Below, piece after piece: positions 44,764 through 55,105 of a stretch of DNA of 64,000 nucleotides. Position 1 is the stretch's first letter, and each line of letters begins with the position of its first letter. The translations under genes and the position numbers were made by a program. Origin of the DNA: Gammaproteobacteria bacterium (GTDB lineage: Bacteria > Pseudomonadota > Gammaproteobacteria > Pseudomonadales > Litorivicinaceae). Below the pieces are notes generated by a model. That model saw nothing but the letters and a program-made list of their open reading frames with translations. It made no database searches and was not told the origin of the DNA. The stretch covers positions 1 through 64,000 of the forward strand of contig JAHEDY010000006.1 in assembly GCA_024640985.1 (NCBI GenBank), given 5' to 3'.

Positions 44764-46053
44764 ATTCAAACGCAACCACTAGTCGCCTGGCTTCGTGAGG
44801 CAGGACCATACATCGAGCAATTCAGGGACAAAACCTTCGTTGTTTTGCTGTCTGATTCCGGCTCCACTGAATCTAACGTCAGTCGGTTGGTGGAAGACCT
44901 CGTCTTGCTCAATGCCTTAGGCGTTCATCTCGTTCTCATACAGAGTACACGTCATGCCATCGACTCGTATATTGCTGAGCAAGGTTTAGAAAGCTCCTAC
45001 CACGGCCACCGACGAATCACCGACGAATCCCTACTCGATCGGATTATTAGCCTGGTGAGTCAGCATCGGCTGACCTTTCGTGGGCTGTTTATGCGAGCAA
45101 AACACCGAAATCGAGCTCGCTCGTCTTTAATTTCAGGAAATTTTGTTTCTGCGAAACCCTTGGGTGTGCATGAAGGTATCAACCATAAGCTCACCGGATC
45201 AGTGCGCCGAATCGATACCGACGCGATCCATCGTCAGTTACAAGCTGGTTCCATCGTGTATCTCGATCACTTAGCCCACTCACCGGCGGGGGAATTGTAT
45301 AACTTAGCCAGTGAAGAGGTGGCCGCTGAGACCGCAGTTGCACTGCATGCCGATAAACTGATTCTGATGGGCGAAACACCCCATTGCGTCGATTCGCAAG
45401 GGGATCGAATCTCGGAACTTGCCTTAGCGTTAATTGGAACCACCCAGGCACACCAAAATGACGAGATGAAACGTCGGCTTGATGCCGCAGAACGGGCTGT
45501 TCGGGGTGGCGTTGGCCGCTGCCATCTGCTCGGTGCAGGGATTGATGGCGCAATTCTGACTGAACTGATGACTGCCGACGGAACAGGCACACTGATCGCG
45601 TCGCAACCGGCAGCCCCCGTTCGCCAAGCGCGAGTTGATGATTTACCTGGACTGATTCATTTACTCGCACCTTTGGAAGAAAAAGGCGCGTTGGTTCAAC
45701 GATCTCGCGACAAGCTCGAAGCGGAAATCAATCACTTCTGCATCATAGAGCAAGATGGACGGATTCTAGGATCGGCAGCGCTCTACCCGCTCGATCATGC
45801 ATCTGCAGAGCTTGCTGCCTTGGCTGTCGATCATGCAACCACCGAGCAGTCGATTGGTAGCAAATTGCTCAAACACATCGAACAACAGGCGCGCGCCTCC
45901 TCAATCACCAACCTGTTTGTCTTGACGACGCAAGCCAGTGATTGGTTCAAAGAGCGCGGCTTTGTGATGTCTTCTGTTGAAGCCTTGCCAGAAAATCGGC
46001 AGGCTTTGTATAACTACCAGCGAAATTCGCTGATCCTTAAAAAAGAACTATAG
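44764..46053 (+). CDS. argA: N-acetylglutamate synthase with apparent AUU start codon
   Basis: A 429-residue fusion of an amino-acid-kinase-like domain (residues 1 to about 275; arginine feedback site) and a C-terminal GNAT acetyltransferase domain ([38 protein letters not shown]). It makes N-acetylglutamate, the first intermediate of arginine synthesis. Codons 44764-44844 encode [19 protein letters not shown] then RDKTFVV, which align with the N-terminus of Pseudomonas ArgA (as I remember it, MPDYVNWLRHASPYI). The only start that includes them is ATT 44764. Starting at TTG 44845 would remove the first strand. It is followed by ilvD 8 bp on. Confidence 0.88.
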   Translation: MQTQPLVAWLREAGPYIEQFRDKTFVVLLSDSGSTESNVSRLVEDLVLLNALGVHLVLIQSTRHAIDSYIAEQGLESSYHGHRRITDESLLDRIISLVSQHRLTFRGLFMRAKHRNRARSSLISGNFVSAKPLGVHEGINHKLTGSVRRIDTDAIHRQLQAGSIVYLDHLAHSPAGELYNLASEEVAAETAVALHADKLILMGETPHCVDSQGDRISELALALIGTTQAHQNDEMKRRLDAAERAVRGGVGRCHLLGAGIDGAILTELMTADGTGTLIASQPAAPVRQARVDDLPGLIHLLAPLEEKGALVQRSRDKLEAEINHFCIIEQDGRILGSAALYPLDHASAELAALAVDHATTEQSIGSKLLKHIEQQARASSITNLFVLTTQASDWFKERGFVMSSVEALPENRQALYNYQRNSLILKKEL

Positions 46054-46061
46054 GACCCACT

Positions 46062-47738
46062 ATGACCGACAAACGTCGCCCTTATTCGTCCGTCATCGTC
46101 GATGGACTGTCACAAACCCCGTCTCGCGCAATGCTTCGTGCTGTGGGCTTTGGTGATGATGATTTTAAAAAGCCGCAGATCGGGATTGCAAGTACCTGGA
46201 GCATGGTGACTCCGTGCAACATGCACATCAACGAATTAGCGGATCATGCAGAAGCAGGCGCCAATGCTGCTGGTGCCAAAGCGGTGGTGTTTAACACGAT
46301 TACCGTCAGTGACGGGATCAGCATGGGAACCCCTGGGATGCGTTATTCACTGGTCAGCCGTGAAGTCATTTGCGATTCGATCGAAACGGTCGTGGCAGGT
46401 CAGGGATTTGACGGAGTTGTCACCATTGGTGGCTGCGATAAGAACATGCCAGCCTGTGTCATGGCGATGCTGCGCTTAAACCGTCCATCCGTTTTCGTCT
46501 ACGGTGGAACCATTAAGCCAGGCGCAGAACGTCGAGACATTGTGTCTGTGTTTGAAGCAGTGGGTCAGCGAGCAGCCGGAGCGATTGATGACGCGCAACT
46601 GATTGCTGTAGAAAAAACAGCGATTCCCGGACCTGGGTCCTGTGGCGGAATGTACACCGCCAATACCATGGCAAGTGCAATCGAAGCACTCGGCTTATCG
46701 TTGCCGAATTCATCAGCGCAAGAAGCAGTCTCTACCGATAAAAAAGAGGACTGCGAGCGCGCAGGTGCTGCGGTCATGCGAATGATTGAAACAGATCTCA
46801 AACCCTCGGATATCGTGAGCAAAAAGTCTTTCGAAAATGCGATTACCGTGGTTATTGCACTGGGTGGTTCGACGAACGCCGTGCTTCATATTCTTGCCAT
46901 GGCGCAATGTGCAGGTATCGATATCACTCTTGATGACTTCACGACCATTGGTCAACGGGTTCCAGTTCTTGCGGATGTGAAGCCGTCCGGCAAATACCTC
47001 ATGAGTGAACTCATCGAAATTGGTGGGATTCAACCGCTGATGAAGATGCTCCTGGATCGCGGGCTTTTGCATGGTGATGTGATGACCTGTACGGGTCAAA
47101 CCATGGCCGAGAATTTAGCCGACGTGCAGCCGTATCCAGAGTCGCAGGACATTGTTCATGCGTTTGAAAACCCGGTCAAAAAGGACAGCCATCTTCGGAT
47201 TCTCTACGGCAACCTGGCACCTGAGGGTGCGGTCGCTAAGATCTCTGGAAAAGAAGGGTTAACCTTCACTGGAACAGCACGTTGTTTCAACTCAGAAGAA
47301 GAGGCGCTCAAAGCCATCCTGGATGGACAGATCGAGAAAGGAACAGTGATTGTGATTCGTTACGAAGGACCAAAAGGTGGACCTGGGATGCGCGAGATGC
47401 TGTCACCAACGAGCGCCATTATGGGCGCCGGGCTCGGAAAAGATGTCGCTTTGATCACCGATGGCCGTTTTTCAGGAGGATCACACGGCTTTGTGATCGG
47501 ACACGTCACACCTGAAGCAGCGGTTGGTGGCCCAATTGGGCTCTTACAAGACGGCGATACCATTACGGTCGACGCAGAAACCAATGCACTGACTGTTGAT
47601 GTAGACCAAGCGGAAATGCAACAGCGTCAATCAACCTGGGCCATGGAGAAAGAAACCCCCAATCGCGGTGTTCTCGCCAAATATGCACGACTAGTTTCCT
47701 CAGCGAGTCTTGGCGCGGTCACTGACGGCGATCAGTGA
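46062..47738 (+). CDS. ilvD: Dihydroxy-acid dehydratase
   Basis: A 558-residue iron-sulfur enzyme, third step of valine and isoleucine synthesis. Fe-S ligand and active-site segments are [36 protein letters not shown] and [21 protein letters not shown]. The C-terminal part has [15 protein letters not shown] and [23 protein letters not shown] with the catalytic Ser. Its length (558, against about 616 for E. coli) fits the shorter family branch. It converges on folA with a 7-bp overlap. Confidence 0.95.
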   Translation: MTDKRRPYSSVIVDGLSQTPSRAMLRAVGFGDDDFKKPQIGIASTWSMVTPCNMHINELADHAEAGANAAGAKAVVFNTITVSDGISMGTPGMRYSLVSREVICDSIETVVAGQGFDGVVTIGGCDKNMPACVMAMLRLNRPSVFVYGGTIKPGAERRDIVSVFEAVGQRAAGAIDDAQLIAVEKTAIPGPGSCGGMYTANTMASAIEALGLSLPNSSAQEAVSTDKKEDCERAGAAVMRMIETDLKPSDIVSKKSFENAITVVIALGGSTNAVLHILAMAQCAGIDITLDDFTTIGQRVPVLADVKPSGKYLMSELIEIGGIQPLMKMLLDRGLLHGDVMTCTGQTMAENLADVQPYPESQDIVHAFENPVKKDSHLRILYGNLAPEGAVAKISGKEGLTFTGTARCFNSEEEALKAILDGQIEKGTVIVIRYEGPKGGPGMREMLSPTSAIMGAGLGKDVALITDGRFSGGSHGFVIGHVTPEAAVGGPIGLLQDGDTITVDAETNALTVDVDQAEMQQRQSTWAMEKETPNRGVLAKYARLVSSASLGAVTDGDQ

Positions 47739-48241
47739 GCGGCTCGCCGGTCCCAGATCTCGTAGCTGTGGGCCGGTGATGCATCGTCTGCTGGATGGTG
47801 ATCCACGGATGTCCGCGCAAACCGCGATGCATCCGGTGCTTCAAAAAAGGCGTCGCCATCTGGTGATGCATGCACCTGCGTGACGTACATTCGATCGACG
47901 AATTGCATCGCCTCACGATATAAAGTGGCACCACCGATCATCATCACTTCATCTGCACCATCAAGATCCGCTTGAGCACGCGCAAGCTTCAACCCATCCT
48001 CTAAGCTTGTCACCAACCGCACGCCAGGCGCAGACCAATCAGGATTGCGAGTGACAACAACATTCGTTCGGCCGGGGAGCGGCCGACCAATGGATTCAAA
48101 TGTTTTGCGCCCCATCACCACGGGTTTGCCCATCGTCACTTGCTTGAAGTACTTCAGATCACAAGGCAGATGCCAAGGGAGTTGATTGTCAACGCCAATG
48201 ACTCCGTTATCGGCTCGTGCCACGATAAGAGCGATTCGCAT
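47732..48241 (-). CDS. folA: Dihydrofolate reductase
   Basis: A 169-residue enzyme with [30 protein letters not shown] at the N-terminus (split here: the LPWHLP loop and the Asp proton donor are present), [15 protein letters not shown] and [10 protein letters not shown]. It reduces dihydrofolate with NADPH. The start codon overlaps the thyA stop by one base (TGATG), so both enzymes of the thymidylate cycle are translationally coupled. Confidence 0.95.
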   Translation of the reverse strand: MRIALIVARADNGVIGVDNQLPWHLPCDLKYFKQVTMGKPVVMGRKTFESIGRPLPGRTNVVVTRNPDWSAPGVRLVTSLEDGLKLARAQADLDGADEVMMIGGATLYREAMQFVDRMYVTQVHASPDGDAFFEAPDASRFARTSVDHHPADDASPAHSYEIWDRRAAH

Positions 48242-49074
48242 CAGATCGCCACCGGTGCTTTGATGTGAGGATGCGGATCGTACCCCTCAATGACGATATC
48301 TTCCTCTTGGTAACCCGTGATGGCTTCAGGCGTCCGAATCAGTGATAGCGTTGGGCGCGATCTCGGTTCCCGAGTTAATTGCTCACGCGCCTGTTCCACA
48401 TGATTTTGATACAAATGCACATCACCACCGGTCCAAATGAAAGCACCAACCCCAAGACCACACTGATCAGCAACCAAATGGGTCAGTAATGCGTAGCTTG
48501 CGATGTTAAACGGCACACCTAAAAAGACATCTGCAGAACGCTGATACAGCTGACAGGACAGTTGTTGATTCGCCACATAAAACTGAAACAGCGTATGACA
48601 GGGCGCTAAAGCCATTCGTCCGGCGCGGACGTTATCTTGTGGTGACTGGGTTTCGTCTGGCAGTAGCGAGGGATTCCATGCTGAGACGAGAAGGCGACGC
48701 GAATTTGGCCGAGCTTTAATTGCCTCAACAACCTCAGTCAGTTGATCAATCACACCACCATCAGGGTTCGGCCATGAACGCCATTGCGCACCATACAATG
48801 GCCCAAGATCCCCATCCTCAGTTGCCCATTCATCCCAAATCGAAACGCCATGATCACGCAAATACTGGGTATTGGTATCACCATGAATGAACCAGAGGAG
48901 CTCATGAATGACCGATTTCAAATGCACTTTCTTGGTGGTAATGAGCGGAAATCCCTCATTCAGATCGAACCGCATCTGGTGTCCAAAGCGACTCAATGTC
49001 CCTGTTCCTGTGCGATCGCCCTTCGCTGTGCCCTCATCCAGTAACAACTTGAGTAAATCAAGATAGGCGCGCAT
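48241..49074 (-). CDS. thyA: Thymidylate synthase
   Basis: A 277-residue folate-dependent enzyme methylating dUMP to dTMP. Typical segments are [43 protein letters not shown], the catalytic Cys in [12 protein letters not shown], and [18 protein letters not shown]. Slightly longer than E. coli ThyA (264). Its start overlaps the lgt end by 17 bp and its end overlaps folA: lgt-thyA-folA is one unit. Confidence 0.96.
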   Translation of the reverse strand: MRAYLDLLKLLLDEGTAKGDRTGTGTLSRFGHQMRFDLNEGFPLITTKKVHLKSVIHELLWFIHGDTNTQYLRDHGVSIWDEWATEDGDLGPLYGAQWRSWPNPDGGVIDQLTEVVEAIKARPNSRRLLVSAWNPSLLPDETQSPQDNVRAGRMALAPCHTLFQFYVANQQLSCQLYQRSADVFLGVPFNIASYALLTHLVADQCGLGVGAFIWTGGDVHLYQNHVEQAREQLTREPRSRPTLSLIRTPEAITGYQEEDIVIEGYDPHPHIKAPVAI

Positions 49075-49849
49075 CTAAAGATCCTTTTCGTAACATCAAT
49101 AACCAAAGACCAATCGCGATCATCGGAAGCGTCAACAGCTGACCCATCGTCATCCAATTAGCCCAAATAAATCCGAGATGCGCATCCGGCTCACGAACAA
49201 ACTCGACTGCAAACCGGGCGGCCCCATAACCGACCAAAAATAGCCCCGTCACTTGACCGCGTCTCCGCGGAGTCGACGAAAACCACCACAATAACGCAAA
49301 CAACAGGACTCCTTCCAATGCGAACTGGTAGAGCTGACTCGGATGGCGGACTAATGCATCGGCTTTCGGAAACACCATACCCCAAGGCAAATCTGTCGGA
49401 CGCCCCCACAGCTCACCACCAATAAAATTACCCAGACGGCCAAGTCCGAGCCCAATGGGAATGAGAGGAGCGAGGGCATCGCCAAGCGCAAGCGGTGCAA
49501 CCTGATGCTTGCGTGCAAATATCCAAGTCAGAGCGATCACGCCCACTAATCCACCGTGAAAAGCCATACCGCCTTCCCAGACATAAAATAATGAGAGTGG
49601 ATCCTCAATCAATCGCGCCGGTTGATAAAACAGCATATATCCCATGCGACCACCCAAGATGACGCCGAGCGCTATCCAGCTTAAAAAGTCGGACATTTGT
49701 TCACGATGAATCGGAAACATTCCGCGATCAATGCGATACAAGGCCAGCGCATAGCCGCCTAAAAATCCAAACACATACATGAGTCCATACCAATGAATCT
49801 GGATGAACCCTAAATCTAGCGCGACGGGATCAATAATTGGATAACTCAT
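49058..49849 (-). CDS. lgt: Prolipoprotein diacylglyceryl transferase
   Basis: A 263-residue inner-membrane enzyme with seven membrane helices. It attaches diacylglycerol to the lipobox cysteine of prolipoproteins such as the one at 136-435. The signature [14 protein letters not shown] is intact, along with [13 protein letters not shown] and [12 protein letters not shown] use ATG 49849 ([15 protein letters not shown]), which overlaps the TSUP stop as ATGA, instead of the longer frame to 50023. Confidence 0.95.
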   Translation of the reverse strand: MSYPIIDPVALDLGFIQIHWYGLMYVFGFLGGYALALYRIDRGMFPIHREQMSDFLSWIALGVILGGRMGYMLFYQPARLIEDPLSLFYVWEGGMAFHGGLVGVIALTWIFARKHQVAPLALGDALAPLIPIGLGLGRLGNFIGGELWGRPTDLPWGMVFPKADALVRHPSQLYQFALEGVLLFALLWWFSSTPRRRGQVTGLFLVGYGAARFAVEFVREPDAHLGFIWANWMTMGQLLTLPMIAIGLWLLMLRKGSLDARLS

Positions 49850-50652
49850 ACAACAGCATTCCAAATCAGACGGATAGAAAGGATCGCGAGAAAACAGGCA
49901 AACAACCGTTGCAACAATTTTTGATCCAACGCATGGGCAAACCGCGCACCCAGACGCGCAGAAACCGTTGAGGTCGCGATGATGCCTAAAAACGCCGGGA
50001 GATACACATATCCAAAGGCCCAATCTGGACGATCTGGGTGATCAAGGCCTGCGAGAATAAACGACATCGCACCAGCCAATGCCGTTGGAATCCCAAAGGC
50101 GGAGGCCGTGCCAATCGCGTAGCGGACTGAAGCGCCATGTGAGGTCATAAAAGGGACGGTGAGCGCGCCGCCTGCAATCCCCATCATCGAACTGATCCAA
50201 CCGGTCAAAGTTCCTGCAAACGCAAACACAGGAATCGATGGAATACGAATCACCCCACCTTCTGGTTGCACCTGATTCTTGATGAACAACTGAAATGACA
50301 TGATCAGCAAAAAAGACCCTAACATCACAATCAATATCTGGCCGGGTAACTGATCCGCTGTCCAACCGCCGATCGCTCCACCAACGATCAAAAATGGAGC
50401 CATTTTGATCACCCACGGCCACATCACCGCTCCTTTGCGCTGATGAGCAAGGGTGGAGCTTAAGCCTGTGAATACGACACACGCGAGGCTGGTTCCAATG
50501 GCAAGATGCGCCAAGAGCTCACCGTGCATACCGATGAACTCAAACGCTAATAGCAAGACCGGAACAAAAATAATCCCACCGCCAATACCGAAAAGGCCAG
50601 CCAGAATCCCTGCGACGACACCCAATGGTAAATAAATTAAAATTTCTGTCAC
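49846..50652 (-). CDS. TSUP family (TauE/SafE) membrane permease
   Basis: A 268-residue protein with eight predicted helices, related to YfcA-like TSUP carriers. It has VVAGILAGLFGIGGGIIFVP in the first repeat and TGWISSMMGIAGGALTVPFM in the second, the paired Gly-rich hairpins of the family. The substrate is unknown. It is inserted between ptsP and lgt (4-bp overlaps at both ends), which are adjacent in E. coli. Confidence 0.85.
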   Translation of the reverse strand: MTEILIYLPLGVVAGILAGLFGIGGGIIFVPVLLLAFEFIGMHGELLAHLAIGTSLACVVFTGLSSTLAHQRKGAVMWPWVIKMAPFLIVGGAIGGWTADQLPGQILIVMLGSFLLIMSFQLFIKNQVQPEGGVIRIPSIPVFAFAGTLTGWISSMMGIAGGALTVPFMTSHGASVRYAIGTASAFGIPTALAGAMSFILAGLDHPDRPDWAFGYVYLPAFLGIIATSTVSARLGARFAHALDQKLLQRLFACFLAILSIRLIWNAVV

Positions 50653-52943
50653 GCCATCTCCACTTGGAGGGTTTCGCGTAAATTCGGTGGTACCAGCAGA
50701 CTCAGTTGCTTTTCCATGAACGCTTGAGCGACCCGTCGAAGCACGTGTTGACCGGATTCACTCTGAAGCGCTTGTTCAGCAAGCGATCGACACTCGGCCG
50801 AACTAAAGGTCCCGAGTGCTCGTTTCACGGACGCAAGTGCGCCGGAAGACATGGACAATTCATTAAAGCCCAGACCAACTAACAAAACGGCCGCCAGAGG
50901 ATCACCCGCCATTTCGCCACACAACGCCACTGGAATCTCAGCTTGCGTACCTGCCTGTGATATCGCCTGAAGTGCTCGCAAGATTGCTGGATGGAACCCA
51001 TCAAACATGTCCGCGACGCGTGCATTAGTGCGATCAACAGCGAGTAAGTACTGCGTCAAATCATTGGATCCAACCGATAGAAAGTCCGCCTCTCTCGCCA
51101 ACTCAGGCGCAATGTAAACAGCACTTGGCACTTCAATCATGACGCCGACTTCGGGAGCCGAAACCTGATGCCCCTCGGCCGTCAGTTCAAGGACAACCCG
51201 CTCAATCAGTGCTTTTGACGCTCGCAACTCGTCCAAGGTGGTGATCATGGGCAATAAAATCCGTAAATTACCAAGACCACTGTCGGCTCGAAGCATGGCG
51301 CGGATTTGGGTCAGAAAAATCTCTGGATGATCCAGAGTCACCCGGATGCCTCGCCATCCTAAAAAGGGATTTTCTTCAGCAATGGAAAAATACGGCAGGC
51401 TTTTATCCCCACCAATATCTAATGTTCTCATCACAACTGGCATTGGTGCATAGGTTGCAAGCTCAGTTCGATACTCATTTTCTTGTTCATCTTCTGTCGG
51501 AAAACGAGACCGAGCCAAAAAAATGAATTCAGTTCGATACAAACCCACGCCATCGATCCAGCTTCGTTGACGTTCAGACAGCTCACCGAATGGTCCTGCA
51601 TTCAGCATGAGCTGCACGTGCATCCCATCGGCAGTCATGGCAGTTCCAGGCCCAATTTGTTCAAGGTCCAATTCCAGAATCGCTGCATCATCAATTGCAC
51701 GCTGATATTCAGCCAGAACGTGTTCGGAGGGCTCTACAATCACCTCGCCTCGCCACCCATCCACGATGACATGCGCACCTGAGATTTCACCCAAAGGGAG
51801 ATCGACAGCACCCATCACGGCTGGAATACCAAGACTTCTTGCTAAGATGGCGACATGGGAATTTGCCGATCCTTTAATCGAAACAATCGCTTTCAATGAA
51901 TGCGTATCGACCTCGCCAAGCATCACCGGGGTCACATCTTCTGCCACCAAAATCACGTCATCGGGATACTCAAAGTGTTCGGATTGCTCATGAAGCAATT
52001 TAGCAAGAATCCGACGGCCCAAATCCAACAGATCTGTCGCACGCTCTTTTAAGTAGGCATCATCCATCGCCTCAAAGCGCGCCACCAAATCCAAAACAAC
52101 GTACTTTAATGCCGTCGGTGCAGTCTCACCGGAGCGGATTCGCTGACAGACTTCGCCGCTTAACGTGTGGTCTTCGAGCATTCTCAGATAGGTATCAAAC
52201 AATGCGGTTTCTTTGCGCGCCAGATGCTCCGCCAGTGAATCGCTGATTTGTCGCAACTCAGCTTTCACCTCACCCAAGGCCGCTTGAAACTCATCAAGTT
52301 CATGCTCGGGTTGATCGGTCCGTGCATCCTTCACTCGTCGTAAATTGGCGGGCGGCTGTCTGACGAAAGCCGTCCCCGTCGTCACCCCAGCAACGCCCGC
52401 GACTCCCTTAAAATGGATATCAATCGGCTTTTCGCCATCGGCATGACTCAGGTGCAGTCGACCAGAGACCTTCGCGTGCGCGATCAGTGCTGAAATCTGC
52501 GCAGCGACCGTGACCAATAAAGCCTCTTCGTCATCACTAAATTTTCGCTGCGTCGTTTGCTGAACAACCAAAACACCCAGAATTTGGCGTTGATGGACAA
52601 TCGGGACACCCAGAAACGACTGAAAAATTTCTTCGCCCGTTTCTTGTAAAAAGCGAAATGCCGGATGATTTGGGGCATCATCAAGATTAACCAGCTCACC
52701 TCGACTGCCAACGGTGCCGACAAGGCCTTCCGTTTTGCCGAGGCTCGCTTGACGAACTGATTCTGGATTGAGTCCATCAGTGGCCATTAATAACCACCGA
52801 TCGGTCGATTCATCGAGCAGATAGACAGAACACACACCAGTCTGCATGGTGTCTTTGATCCGAGTTACGATAATCTTGAGCGCTTCGTCCAGTGTTGCCG
52901 CATCCGTGACTGCCTGAACAAGACGCCGCAGGATATCTAACAT
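50649..52943 (-). CDS. ptsP: Phosphoenolpyruvate-protein phosphotransferase PtsP (EI-Ntr)
   Basis: A 764-residue enzyme I of the nitrogen-type phosphotransferase system. An N-terminal GAF domain (about residues 1-165), which can sense nitrogen state, is followed by the EI domains. The phosphorylated His lies in [19 protein letters not shown], and the PEP-binding domain has [33 protein letters not shown] and [16 protein letters not shown]. It passes phosphate from PEP to NPr and then IIA-Ntr. It overlaps rppH upstream by 7 bp. Confidence 0.94.
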   Translation of the reverse strand: MLDILRRLVQAVTDAATLDEALKIIVTRIKDTMQTGVCSVYLLDESTDRWLLMATDGLNPESVRQASLGKTEGLVGTVGSRGELVNLDDAPNHPAFRFLQETGEEIFQSFLGVPIVHQRQILGVLVVQQTTQRKFSDDEEALLVTVAAQISALIAHAKVSGRLHLSHADGEKPIDIHFKGVAGVAGVTTGTAFVRQPPANLRRVKDARTDQPEHELDEFQAALGEVKAELRQISDSLAEHLARKETALFDTYLRMLEDHTLSGEVCQRIRSGETAPTALKYVVLDLVARFEAMDDAYLKERATDLLDLGRRILAKLLHEQSEHFEYPDDVILVAEDVTPVMLGEVDTHSLKAIVSIKGSANSHVAILARSLGIPAVMGAVDLPLGEISGAHVIVDGWRGEVIVEPSEHVLAEYQRAIDDAAILELDLEQIGPGTAMTADGMHVQLMLNAGPFGELSERQRSWIDGVGLYRTEFIFLARSRFPTEDEQENEYRTELATYAPMPVVMRTLDIGGDKSLPYFSIAEENPFLGWRGIRVTLDHPEIFLTQIRAMLRADSGLGNLRILLPMITTLDELRASKALIERVVLELTAEGHQVSAPEVGVMIEVPSAVYIAPELAREADFLSVGSNDLTQYLLAVDRTNARVADMFDGFHPAILRALQAISQAGTQAEIPVALCGEMAGDPLAAVLLVGLGFNELSMSSGALASVKRALGTFSSAECRSLAEQALQSESGQHVLRRVAQAFMEKQLSLLVPPNLRETLQVEMA

Positions 52944-53428
52944 GCCATGGGCCCGAACCAGCGCAATGCGGGCGCCAACTCCATCATTGCCTGACGATAC
53001 ACATCACGCTTGAAGGGAATCACCTGACCCAGTGGATACCAATAGCTCACCCATTGGTAAGCATCAAACTCTGGATGATCCGTCGCATCCAGGTCTGGCT
53101 GAGTGAAAGGATCTGTCAAAGCGAGCAAATACCAACGTTGTTTTTGACCAACACAGGTTTTTTTACCTCGCGGGCGAATCAACGATTTGGGTAGCCGATA
53201 ACGCAACCATCCAGCAGTCTGGGCTAAAACAAACACTTGATGCTTGGCAATGCCAAGCTCTTCATGAAGCTCGCGATACAAAGTGTCTTCCGGAGTCTCG
53301 CCAGCCTGCATGCCGCCTTGGGGAAACTGCCACGCATCTTCACCACGTCGACGCGCCCAGAGAACAGAGCCGGTCGGATGCGCGAGAATGATTCCCACAT
53401 TTAACCGAAAACCGTCCTGATCAATCAT
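52937..53428 (-). CDS. rppH: RNA pyrophosphohydrolase
   Basis: A 163-residue Nudix hydrolase that removes pyrophosphate from 5' ends of mRNA and thereby starts RNase E decay. N-terminal [20 protein letters not shown] and [20 protein letters not shown] followed by HEELGI form the Nudix box with all metal-binding Glu residues. The pairing rppH-ptsP is conserved in gammaproteobacteria. It is divergent from a HAD phosphatase gene. Confidence 0.95.
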   Translation of the reverse strand: MIDQDGFRLNVGIILAHPTGSVLWARRRGEDAWQFPQGGMQAGETPEDTLYRELHEELGIAKHQVFVLAQTAGWLRYRLPKSLIRPRGKKTCVGQKQRWYLLALTDPFTQPDLDATDHPEFDAYQWVSYWYPLGQVIPFKRDVYRQAMMELAPALRWFGPMAC

Positions 53429-53500
53429 GACTTGAAACTCCTTAAAAACCCTCGCATTCTTTCAACTTTTAACCAATCCCTCAATCAAAAGAAGTATTCC

Positions 53501-54157
53501 ATGCAACTTGCCATCTTCGACCTCGACCATACGCTCATCCCTTTCGATAGCGATAAAGCTTGGAATCAATTTTTAATCGATATCGACGCAGTCGAAGAAG
53601 AGCACTATCGGGAAAACAATGAACGATTTTATCAAGATTACTTAAATGCCGATCTTGATATCCGGGCCTATCAACGATTTGCCTGCGAGATCCTCCAGAC
53701 CTATCCAATCGATCAGGTCACTGCCTGGCGTGACCAGTACATTCAAGAAATCGTTAGGCCTCAACTGCAAACCAAAGCGCTTGAATGCATCCAATCCTAT
53801 AAAATTGAGGGATTCCATACGTTGATCATTTCGGCGACCAATACCTTCATCGTTCAACCGATCGCCAGTCTTCACGGCGTTGACAGCTACTTGGGATGTG
53901 AATTTGAAGTCATCGATGGACGCTATACGGGCGAGTTGATCGGGATCCCAACCTATCAAAGTGGGAAGATCGAGGCCCTGCATGCATGGCTCAAGACACA
54001 GCAAGACAGTGCTTCGACGATTCATTTCTATTCAGACTCGATCAATGATCGTCCGCTCCTAGAAAAAGCAGATCAAGCATTCGTGGTTGACCCAGATCAG
54101 TCGTTAGCAGAACTCGCATTGAACAAAGGTTGGCCAGTGATACAGTTTGCCGACTAA
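53501..54157 (+). CDS. HAD-superfamily phosphatase, subfamily IB (SerB-like)
   Basis: A 218-residue protein with HAD motif I LAIFDLDHTLIPFDSD, motif II TLIISATNTF, a motif III Lys in QSGKIEAL and motif IV FYSDSINDRPLLEKAD. This is the pattern of phosphoserine-phosphatase-like enzymes; the substrate is unknown. ATG 53501 gives the family N-terminus, while the frame is open back to 53432. The same HAD gene beside rppH occurs, as I recall, in Pseudomonas. Confidence 0.85.
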   Translation: MQLAIFDLDHTLIPFDSDKAWNQFLIDIDAVEEEHYRENNERFYQDYLNADLDIRAYQRFACEILQTYPIDQVTAWRDQYIQEIVRPQLQTKALECIQSYKIEGFHTLIISATNTFIVQPIASLHGVDSYLGCEFEVIDGRYTGELIGIPTYQSGKIEALHAWLKTQQDSASTIHFYSDSINDRPLLEKADQAFVVDPDQSLAELALNKGWPVIQFAD

Positions 54158-54169
54158 CTGGAGTCCGCA

Positions 54170-55105
54170 ATGAAGCAAATCGGCTATTTCACCCATTCAG
54201 ACTGCATGATCCATGACATGGGCCACATGCATCCGGAAAGCCCGATGCGCCTGCAGGCGATTGATACCCAGTTGCAAGCAGACGGGTTAATGCTTGACCT
54301 CACCCCCTTTGAAGCATTCCCGGCAGAGCAGGAGTGGATCGAACGAGCCCACCCTCATAAATATGTCCATGAGATTCACCAAATCGGCTGTAACGCGGTC
54401 CATGGCGAATTGATCCCAGTCGACGGTGACACCTCCATGGGACCAGGATCCTTGCGTGCTGCTTTACTCGCCGCAGGTGCCGGATGTCAGGCAGTTGACC
54501 GCGTCATGGCGGGTGATATTGAGCGAGCGTTTTGTGCCACAAGGCCACCTGGTCATCATGCCGAAAAATCCTTAGCGATGGGTTTTTGCTTATTCAACAA
54601 CATTGCCGTCGCCGCGCTCCATGCAATTGAACAGCATGGTTTGAGTCGTGTTGCGATCATTGATTTTGATGTCCACAACGGCAACGGAACGGTTGATATT
54701 TTTAAAGATGATGAGCGCGTTATGGTGTGCTCATCGTTCCAACATCCATTCTATCCAAATCGCCACTTCGACACGCCAGGGGAGCATCTAATTCTGACGC
54801 CGATTAACGCAGGCTCAGACGGGACCGTCTTCAGACACAAAGTGGAACAGGAGTTTCTCCCAGCCCTTGATGAATTTAAACCTGAACTGATTCTGATCTC
54901 AGCAGGCTTCGATGCGCATACCAAAGATCCGCTCGGTGAACTGAATCTTGTAGAGGATGACTACCGTTGGATCACAACCCTCATTAACGACGTCGCGAAT
55001 CGTCATTGTCAATCACGTATCGTATCTATCCTCGAAGGTGGGTATCATCTCGGAGCGTTGGGCCGTAGCGTGTGTGCCCACATCGAGATGATGCTAAATG
55101 ACTGA
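54170..55105 (+). CDS. Histone-deacetylase-like (class II) amidohydrolase
   Basis: A 311-residue arginase-fold enzyme of the HDAC/acetylpolyamine amidohydrolase superfamily. It has HPESPMRLQAIDTQL, the charge-relay TRPPGHHAEKSLAMGFCLFNN, the zinc-site VAIIDFDVHNGNGTVDIF, FDAHTKDPLGELNL, and SILEGGYHLGALG. The two His, the Asp/His/Asp zinc ligands and the final Gly-Gly-Tyr are intact, so it should be active. In bacteria such enzymes deacetylate polyamines, acetoin-like compounds or proteins. It overlaps the ArgD-type aminotransferase gene by 8 bp, which suggests a linked N-acetyl-amine pathway. Confidence 0.88.
   Translation: MKQIGYFTHSDCMIHDMGHMHPESPMRLQAIDTQLQADGLMLDLTPFEAFPAEQEWIERAHPHKYVHEIHQIGCNAVHGELIPVDGDTSMGPGSLRAALLAAGAGCQAVDRVMAGDIERAFCATRPPGHHAEKSLAMGFCLFNNIAVAALHAIEQHGLSRVAIIDFDVHNGNGTVDIFKDDERVMVCSSFQHPFYPNRHFDTPGEHLILTPINAGSDGTVFRHKVEQEFLPALDEFKPELILISAGFDAHTKDPLGELNLVEDDYRWITTLINDVANRHCQSRIVSILEGGYHLGALGRSVCAHIEMMLND

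Noticed and set aside
44845-46053. TTG 44845 as the start of argA
   Set aside because: It lacks a ribosome binding site and would delete the conserved first helix and strand of the amino-acid-kinase domain.
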